Assembly (NCBI GenBank): GCA_020466095.1
Contig: CM035806.1
Location: 5,978,622 to 6,042,621 of the forward strand
Origin: Chlorops oryzae
Lineage: Eukaryota; Arthropoda; Insecta; Diptera; Chloropidae
DNA: 64,000 bases
Direction of reading: 5' to 3'
The notes under the pieces were generated by a model. That model did not search any database, was not told where the DNA came from, and saw nothing but the letters and a program-made list of their open reading frames with translations. Of this stretch, positions 57,099 through 64,000 are shown one piece after another (the first letter of the stretch is position 1; every line of letters starts with the position of its first letter). The translations under genes and the position numbers were made by a program.

Positions 57099-57362
57099 CC
57101 TAACCTAATTGCCTCTCTGCCGCCGTCCAATAGAACAACGAATGACACTACGACGAAACATCTTCTGTATCGTCTGTTTGCGTCTCTCAAATGTAGAATC
57201 ATTCAATTCATCGTGCTCTTTCTCTATTATTTTATCGTATATTTATGTCAACTGCATTGTGATGCCGTTCTTTAGTCAAACGCCATTTTTATCGTAGTTT
57301 TTTAAGAGATAAAGTTGATGCAATTTTTTTTTTTATACATACATATATACATTTCGCTCAAG
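57099..57362 (+). other. Dark 3'UTR (proximal part)
   Basis: 264 bases between the stop codon and the hAT foldback. No AATAAA or ATTAAA is seen here, so the transcript may run into the element; the next signals lie inside it or at about 58444. Confidence 0.4.
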
Positions 57363-58159
57363 CAGACCTGTTAAATAATGATTATTTAATTAATGATTAA
57401 TTAATCAGATTATTTTTTTCTTATGAGTAAAATAGTGATTATTTAATGATTATTTTTGTATGACCTATATTAATCAATGATTGCGATTACCAAATAATCA
57501 TGAAATAATCAGGATTATTTCAGATTAATGAAAAAAATCAGAAAAAATAAAAAAATAATCAAAAAAATAATCCCGATTGTTTTTAGATTACTTTTGAATA
57601 TTTTTGATTTTTTTTTTGATTATTTTTGATTTTTCCTGATTATTTTTGGGTTTTTTGATTTTTTTTGATTATTTTTGATTTGTTCTGATTTTTTTTATTA
57701 ATTTTAATTATTTTCAATTTGTAATTGAATAACATCGTTTTTCCAAAGTTTCCCTATAGTCCGTGGGACCGGCACCGGACAAGTGAATTCACCGGCCACC
57801 TGTGGTTAGGACCAAATTGAAAATAATTAAAATTAATAAAAAAAAATCAGAACAAATCAAAAATAGTCAAAAAAAAATCAAAAAACCCAAAAATAATCAG
57901 GAAAAATCAAAAATAATCAAAAAAAACTCAAAAATATTCAAAAATAATCTAAAATTAATCGGGATTATTTTTTTGATTATTTTTGATTTTTTCTGATTTT
58001 TTTCATTAATCTGAAATAGTCCTGATTATTTCACGATTATTTGGTAATCGCAATCATTAATAATCAAAAATTTCAAGAAGTTAAATTAATAATGATTATG
58101 GATTAAAAAAAGAACAATAATTCATGATTATTAATCTTAATCGGGATTTAACAGGTCTG
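57363..58159. mobile_element. hAT-type foldback MITE, 797 bp, TSD CGCTCAAG
   Basis: Inverted ends CAGACCTGTTAAAT and ATTTAACAGGTCTG with exact 8-bp duplications CGCTCAAG at 57355-57362 and 58160-58167. Nearly the whole element is two complementary arms of about 350 bp (GATTATTTTTGATTTTT and its complement, repeated) around a GC-richer loop at about 57725-57810. It starts 265 bases after the Dark stop codon. Confidence 0.9.
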
Positions 58160-58489
58160 CGCTCAAGTATTCTTTGAGTATACAATTCCGTTGAATTTTC
58201 CTACTCTTTCCTATGATGAGATTCTTTTTACACGTTCTCTTCTAAATGATTTTTTTTCCATTTTATTTTCCATTTTGCATTTAAATGCATTTATGTAATT
58301 ATTTAAGATCTAACAGCGGTTAGTCTTGCATTTATTTAAACTTCGAATAACTTCAGGGAGTGAGCACATTTCTTCCAAATCGATTTATATTTGTTTCTTT
58401 AGGTCAAATCCACAAGATCGATTTGGTTCATTAAATGCCGGGCAATAAAATTTTAAATCGAATTATAAGAATTCAATGAATGTTCCTTA

Positions 58490-58823
58490 GGGGCTATTTC
58501 CACTACACCGCATTTAGCATTTGCATCTTTAAAGATGCTAGACCCGTTTCCACTGCGTTTCGCGTTTAGCATTTTGTGAAAATTTGAATTTTTGTTCGGA
58601 AAAATATTTGAATTCTTTGAAGTAGGCTTTGAAATGGTAAAAATTTGAAGAAAATATCAATGAAAACTAGACGGTTTTTAGCATTTTTATCGCATTTTCT
58701 CAAGATGCTGAAAAATGCTGTTTTAAGAACAACAACAATTACATGTAATTCAAAGCCGCATTTTTTGAGCATTTTTTAAAAATGCTGAAAAATGCTAAAT
58801 GCGTCTGTAGTGGAAACAGCCCC
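58490..58823. mobile_element. PIF/Harbinger-like MITE, 334 bp
   Basis: Ends GGGGCTATTTCCACTACA and the complement of GGGGCTGTTTCCACTACA, TTA on both sides (58487-58489, 58824-58826). Subterminal ATGCTAAATGC motifs repeat in both orientations. Confidence 0.75.
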
Positions 58824-58826
58824 TTA

Positions 58827-59892
58827 AACAAATTCTTTTCAAAACTTTAAAACATATTCAAACCAATGCCCACACTCTAGGCTTTTAATTTTCATTTAAT
58901 CTCCATCTACACGAATATACTTAAGACCACAGTTTAATCTTTTTTTTCTCTCTTTGTTTACTATTTAAAAGCCTCAGTAGAACACTTTAAGATAAAAGAA
59001 AACTCATTTTAAATTTATACAAAAAAAAAAAAAAAAAAAAAATTATATATATACATATATGTATATTTAATATAAGTCATGTGTGCTTCAAAAAAGACTA
59101 AAAAAAAGTTGTTTAGTTATTCTTAAAATGTTTTGGAAACTCGTTGAAAATTGTATAGATTATTTTTGGACTGAAATTATTTAGAACTGGAATTATTGCA
59201 GCGAGATGAGGATTTTACTGAGCGAAGAAGAACGTCTCAAAATTAAAGAACAAAACTTGATCTTTTTTTTATCATTCAATCATTCGTATTTTAAGATATG
59301 AAGACAACACAACACTAGCCAAATTTTTTCGTATTCCCCAAAATGTCCCAATATTCTTTTATAAGATTCAAACAGAAAGACTCTGTAGTAAGTCACAATT
59401 CATTAGAATTATTGAAATCCATTTTTTTTTTACTTAATTACATAAATATGTATACAATTATACGTACATATATTCAAATAAATATATTTTGTAAATATGC
59501 AAATTTTATAAATACAAATCTGGTGCGAATGTTGCACTAAAATAAAACAAAAATATATCGTTGTTAGTTCATTAACATTAACATTCGTAGGAACCTTCCA
59601 TGGGTGTTCATTCGATTTTTTTTTTTTGGTTTATTTAAAAAAAAAAAAAAATATGTATAACAGATGGTTCCAAATATAAACGTAAGTCCCCTTAATCGGT
59701 TCTCAAGGTTAGCCTTGACTTTGAGTAAGAGGTAGAGAGCGAGCAATATGTAGGAAATATGACGCTTAGAAATATGAGCAAATAAAAATAAGTAAGGTAG
59801 GTGTTATATATCAATAAAATACCCGACTCAGATAAAGGATTAGCTATATATGTTTGAATATTTTGTTAAAACGAACCTAAAGACCACGCCAC
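58827..59892. other. No gene seen
   Basis: AT-rich noncoding DNA with poly-A runs near 59020 and 59640. Confidence 0.55.
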
Positions 59893-59896
59893 TTAA

Positions 59897-60628
59897 GGGG
59901 ACCTTCTGGTCTAGAGCACGAAAATTTAGGGTATTTTCATGATTTTTTTTTGGTATTAAGCCAAATAAAAAACGATTTTCTAAGTATGCAGGCTTATTAT
60001 ATTCTTTATTGACAAAAAATAAAAAATGTTGTTGTAATTTTTTTTTTTTTTTTTGGTATTTTAAAAATGGCGTTGAAGTGGACCCTCTTTGAAAAAGTAC
60101 CTCCGTGGTGTGAAAGATTTTGGCAGTTCTGGTAATCGAAAAAAAAAAAAAAAATATGTTATTAATCAGAATGAATGCGGCTATGGCAGGAACTAGAATA
60201 AAAAAAATTTTTTTTTAAATTGACAAAATGGCGCAATTTTTTATTTCAACCATCAAAAACTCCCCTTTTTTTGACCATTTTTTTGATGAAAAAATATGAA
60301 GTTCTTGAAATAAAAATTCGATTCTAGTTCGGGCCATAGCCATTGATGTTATGAATAATATATAAAAATTCCAGACAAATCGGTTCGATGGTTTTTTTGT
60401 TTTCATTCACACCAGGTCAAAAAAAGTAGTTTTGAGATAAACGCGTTCAAAGTTGCTTTGATCAAGCGCGCTGCCTGCTGTCTCCACCTTCTAAAAAGGC
60501 TGTAGCAAAACAAATATTGTCAATATCTTCACGAAACTTTGCCAGCATATTCTTAAAAGTCTATTCTTCCGAAATATATAAAAAAAAAAAAAATCAATTT
60601 TCAAAAAATTCTAGACCAGAAGGTCCCC
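59897..60628. mobile_element. TTAA-flanked MITE, copy 2 (complete, 732 bp)
   Basis: Inverted ends GGGGACCTTCTGGTCTAGA and TCTAGACCAGAAGGTCCCC, flanked by TTAA at 59893-59896 and 60629-60632. Because TTAA is palindromic the target could be TTAA (piggyBac or Kolobok), TTA (Harbinger) or TA (Tc1/mariner). Copy 1 at 6396-7122 is nearly identical. Confidence 0.85.
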
Positions 60629-60639
60629 TTAATACAAAG

Positions 60640-61040
60640 TATTCTTGAGATTTTCGAGACCATAATCCTCATATGCCTACTTTCGTTTAATCGCTTTATG
60701 AAAACCGCCCTTTTGCCACGCCCACTTTTCCAATTTAATCGGAGGCTTAAACGTAAGCTCAAATTCCAAATTTCATTCAAATATCTCGAAAAAATCCGAT
60801 TTTAGGAAATTTTTTTGTGATTTTTTTTTTTTTTTTTTTTTTTGACAACGCCCATTACTGAAGGTGGTACCTTTAATAATGGACCTAAGAAGAAAATTTT
60901 TGTAGATGATGTTCATAATTATAATGGAAGCATAAATGCCAATTTTCGATAAAGTCCCATTTGAATTTCAGATGTATGAGACAATTATCCAAAAACAGAA
61001 TTTTGCCACGCCCTCTTTTCCAGTTTTCGGAAACACATTT
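60640..61040. repeat. CACGCCCACTTTTCC-type dispersed repeat
   Basis: Carries TTGCCACGCCCACTTTTCC and the follow-on CATTCAAATATCTCG and GGTACCTTTAATAATGGACC, as at 24740 and 44510. Confidence 0.55.
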
Positions 61041-61224
61041 AGACAGACGGACATGTCGAAATCGAATCTCCTGGCGACGATGATCATTTTTCTATAAACA
61101 TTCTTATATATTTTGTGTGGCTTATCTTGATTGGTTCTGGGTGTTACACACAACCGCACAAACGCAATATACTATCGGCACAGAGAAGGTGTCGGGTATA
61201 AAAATCTCACATTTTGAATTGACA

Positions 61225-61310
61225 AAGAAGGCGACGACGGATAAGCACATGACTAGAATCGGAGAGTTCCCAGGTTCAAATCCCACACATGGTGATCAGA
61301 AGCAATAAAT
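61225..61310 (+). repeat. tRNA-like SINE head
   Basis: GCACATGACTAGAATCGGAG followed by the B-box GGTTCAAATCCC. Its core resembles the inverted pair near 26.5 kb. No LINE-like tail follows. Confidence 0.45.
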
Positions 61311-61859
61311 AAACATGGTAAACAAAAACTTCAAAAGTAAAATACACTGAAAAAATAAATACATTGAAATTGAATTATAAAATCGGATGATTTTTTTTTT
61401 TTTTTTTTTTTGTAATTAGAGCAATTTTTCGGACATTTTTATAAAGAAGTAAATAAGAGTCACTTATGAGTCACTTATGACTCTTATATGGACTCATTCG
61501 ATGTAGGGAAATACGCTTTTTTTCAACCTTAAGAGAGCTCATGATGAAGGTTCCGACTCCGATTTAGGAGTCTTAAACGACTATTTTAGGACTCGCGGAA
61601 TGTTTGCTCGAACACTTGGAAGTGTTCTTACTCTATTTTTGAGCTAACTTCTCTTTATGTTAACCCTCAAAAGCCTAATTTTTTTTTTAAAAGCTAAAAC
61701 GAATTTTTCAATATAAAGTGGTTGGTTCCTTGAGGTATCAGTGGGATATTAACTGCTAATAGTGAACCCGTATTAGAAGACCAGAAGGTTGTTGCTTTTT
61801 TCATCATTAATTTTCTTGCGAAAATGTGTTCAGTTCGAGATTGCTGACATTGTTACAAT
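61311..61859. other. No gene seen
   Basis: Noncoding, with a GAGTC-rich patch near 61460-61600 related to the repeat at 62388. Confidence 0.45.
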
Positions 61860-62317
61860 CAGGGCCGGGTAATAGAATTAACCAGGTAGGTCATGGGCTA
61901 AGGGCCCCATATTTTAGGGGCCCCCGAAGATTGTAACCTAAATAAATTAATAATTAATAGATTTTTTTTTGTATTTTAGATAATTTTCAATAGTATTTTG
62001 TGCGAATAGTGTCAATACAGTGTTCCCCAGATATATGGAACCCGGATATAAGCATTCCCTGCTTATATGCGCGCGAACTTGTAGCGTTTGCTTTAATTTT
62101 TCATACAAGAAACCCCAATTTTCGTGCATTTTGCACGGTGCTTATATCCGGGTAATACTGTAATGGTTTTCCGTGCGGGAATATGACATTTTTTGTTAAT
62201 CCCCGGGGAAGATATTTATTTATTTATCTATTTTTTTTTATTATTTATCATTTTTCTTTATAGAAAGGGACCCACTTAACAGACGGCCTAGGGCCCCACA
62301 AACTTAATCCGACCCTG
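61860..62317. mobile_element. hAT-type MITE with degenerate TSD, 458 bp
   Basis: Ends CAGGGCCGGGTAAT and ATCCGACCCTG are inverted, with GGGCCCC just inside both. The flanks are GTTACAAT and GATACAAC, an 8-bp duplication with two mismatches. A small TA-flanked MITE is nested inside. Confidence 0.65.
62018..62160. mobile_element. Nested Tc1-like MITE, 143 bp
   Basis: Ends CAGTGTTCCCC and GGGTAATACTG, TA on both sides. Subterminal CCGGATATAAGC and its complement GCTTATATCCGG. It lies inside the hAT MITE above. Confidence 0.6.
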
Positions 62318-62387
62318 GATACAACCTAAAAACCACAACGAATCAATTAAGTAAAAAAAAACAAACAAACAAAATATTTCACTTCTA

Positions 62388-63094
62388 CCCAGCAAACATT
62401 TCAGGAGTGTTCATATTTATGAGTCCGAAATTTTAAAAATAATATGCAGCTCAGAAATGTGAGTCCAAAATGAGTCAGAAATATGAGAGATATATGAGGC
62501 TCAAAAATGTGAGTCCAAAATGAGTCAGAAATAAAATGCAAAGTAGAATATGATTATGAGGCTCAAAAGTGTGAGTCCAAAATGAGTCAGAAATATGAAT
62601 GAAATATGAGGCTCAAAAATATGAGTCCTAAAATGAGTCAGAAATTTGAAAGAAAAATGAGGCTCAGAAATGTGAGTCCAAAATGAGTCAGAAATATGAA
62701 TGAAGTATGAGGCTCAGAAATATGAGTCTAAAATGAGTCAGAAATTTGAGTGCGGAAGGAGTCCTATATGGCTCTTAAATGAGACTAAATAGGAGTCAGA
62801 TAAGAGTGCGGAAGGAGTCCTATATGGCTCTTAAATGAGACTAAATAGGAGTCAGATAAGAGTGCGGAAGGAGTCCTATATGGCTCTTAAATGAGACTAA
62901 ATAGGAGTCCGGAAGGAGTCCTATATGACTCTTATATGGACTCATTCGATATATGAAATCCGGCTCTTATAAGACGACCTTCGCAAGAAGGGAAACACAT
63001 TCATTTCAGACTCTTATATGAGCTCATTATGAGGGCTCCGACTCCAAATTAGGAGTCATATATGACTCCGTTAGGACTCAGAATGTTTGCTGGG
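62388..63094. mobile_element. CCCAGCAAACATT element with two tandem arrays, 707 bp
   Basis: Inverted ends CCCAGCAAACATT and AATGTTTGCTGGG, TA on both sides. Internally there is a 50-62 bp repeat with GAGGCTCA and GAGTCCAAAATGAGTC (starts near 62496, 62558, 62608, 62659, 62709). An exact 56-bp repeat follows (starts 62751, 62807, 62863). GAGTC or its complement recurs throughout. Confidence 0.7.
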
Positions 63095-63889
63095 TAGTTA
63101 AAAAAGTTGAATGTTGTAGCTGGGTGTAGAAATCACTTAGGGGCGTGATTTTCGAAACGCAAAAGAAGCCTATAGGCCTCGAACGAATCCAAGGTGATGT
63201 GGTTCAGTTGATGAGAGATTTCCTCGAGAGATCAGCATTATTTTGGTTGGTCGTCAAATGCTTCGTACTGAGAGGGCTTCTTTTTTTTGTCGCCAAGTAA
63301 TCGGTCACTGGGGGCTGAAGCAGTATTGCTTTTACATAGGTCCTTAGTATTGCGTAGCATGAAGAAAAGCATTTGCCTTATTATTGCTATTAAGTAAATT
63401 TTTTATTCAATTTCTGTTGATTTATATTTATAGTTAAAGTTAACTTAATTTTGTATATATTACACAATACGAATGTTGTTGACAAAAAAAGCAACTGAAC
63501 GAACGCGCTTGGTTCACTAAGAAAATTGGTTTCCCATTTTCCAAAGTTGCTGAAATTTGTAATACTCAAAGCGAATTTGTGAATTCGCTTTATCAAATAT
63601 TTTTTTTTTTTTTTTTTTCTAACTAAAAATTAGATATAGTTATATATATCTTCAAATGTGTAATGTCGATTACCGAACGTTTTCTTCCTCTTCTTTTCCT
63701 TCATGCCACTCAAATCGTTTGAATAAAGATAAAGATAAAAATAAAGAAAATAGAAAAGACATATATAAAGAATGACGTGGCGAAGTAAGAGAGAAACAGA
63801 AGGAAGAGAGAGAGAGAAGAGAGTCTGAGAAGGAGAGAGGGGGGGGCGTAAGGCAAACAACGAAACAAATACGTCGTGCAATAATCAGC
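63095..63889. other. Noncoding; likely 3'UTR of the edge gene in its right part
   Basis: AT-rich, with T runs near 63600 and a short GA tract at 63803-63843. It follows the stop codon of the minus-strand gene at the edge. Confidence 0.45.
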
Positions 63890-64000
63890 TCATTGCCAGA
63901 CATTTCCAATGTTCAGATTCCCGAACTGTTGATTAAGATTCGCTGCAGTAGTAGCTTGATTCGGCTGCGTAGCAGCGCTCATATTGATATTGCCAAGTCC
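63890..64000 (-). CDS. C-terminal end of an unidentified Asn/Gln-rich protein (cut by window edge)
   Basis: The minus strand is open from the window edge for 36 codons and ends in TGA at 63890-63892. The residues are Asn, Gln, Ala, Thr and Gly rich, with repeated GN(I/L)N motifs (GLGNINMSAA, then FGNLNIGNVWQ at the end). Such tails occur in endocytic adaptors and RNA-binding proteins among others, so no function is assigned. The codon choice and clean stop make it look real. The bulk of the gene lies beyond base 64000. Confidence 0.5.
   Translation of the reverse strand, partial: GLGNINMSAATQPNQATTAANLNQQFGNLNIGNVWQ

Noticed and set aside
62440..62900. CRISPR-like regular repeats
   Set aside because: Direct tandem repeats with no unique spacers, in a eukaryotic transposon.

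Overview
This is a stretch of animal nuclear DNA, almost certainly from a higher (cyclorrhaphan) fly. It is AT-rich, has spliced genes with short fly-type introns, and carries many microsatellites and small transposons. The two genes I can name are a G-protein gamma subunit of the Ggamma1 type and the fly Apaf-1 homologue Dark (Ark). There is also a mariner of the irritans group that matches my memory of Himar1, first described from horn fly, but mariners move between species, so this does not identify the host. Gene density is very low: about 5 kb of coding sequence in 64 kb. I see no bacterial operons, CRISPR arrays, rRNA genes or functional tRNA genes.

Layout. 1-28 kb is gene-free: stacked MITEs (hAT-type with exact 8-bp target duplications, PIF/Harbinger-like with TTA, Tc1-like with TA), tRNA-headed SINEs, a 1.46-kb purine tract (9.7-11.2 kb) and an inverted duplication (17.8-22.3 kb). 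At 28.4-28.8 kb, on the minus strand, is the Ggamma1 coding exon with an upstream 5'UTR intron. 29-34 kb holds more MITEs, a possible plus-strand 5'UTR exon and a TTAA-bounded minisatellite. 34.4-35.8 kb is the 3' end of a non-LTR retrotransposon with an RNase H domain. 38.5-40.0 kb is a near-complete mariner inserted in a SINE. 40-48.6 kb is repeats.

48.6-57.1 kb, plus strand, is Dark in five recognisable coding segments. Its first visible intron carries a 1.3-1.6-kb A/T-only tract with a GC-rich insert. A later intron carries a MITE that was itself hit by a second, decayed mariner. Downstream are an 800-bp hAT foldback, a Harbinger-like MITE, a second copy of a 732-bp TTAA element and two nested repeat complexes. 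The window ends inside the C-terminal exon of an unidentified minus-strand gene.

How the parts relate. Dark is expected to form the fly apoptosome that activates the initiator caspase Dronc; Ggamma1 acts in heterotrimeric G-protein signalling. They are neighbours only by position. The mobile elements give a readable insertion order: mariner into SINE, TTAA element into SINE, mariner into MITE in a Dark intron, hAT MITE beside another MITE with an empty paralogous site 3 kb away, and two TTA-target MITEs back to back. The SINEs share their 3' tail with the retrotransposon at 35.7 kb, which suggests a LINE/SINE partnership.

Caution. Several coding features carry one-base additions in homopolymers (Dark at about 53328, mariner at 38751-38758 and 39395-39400), and some repeat copies are peppered with single-base insertions. 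This could be real decay or unpolished long-read assembly.
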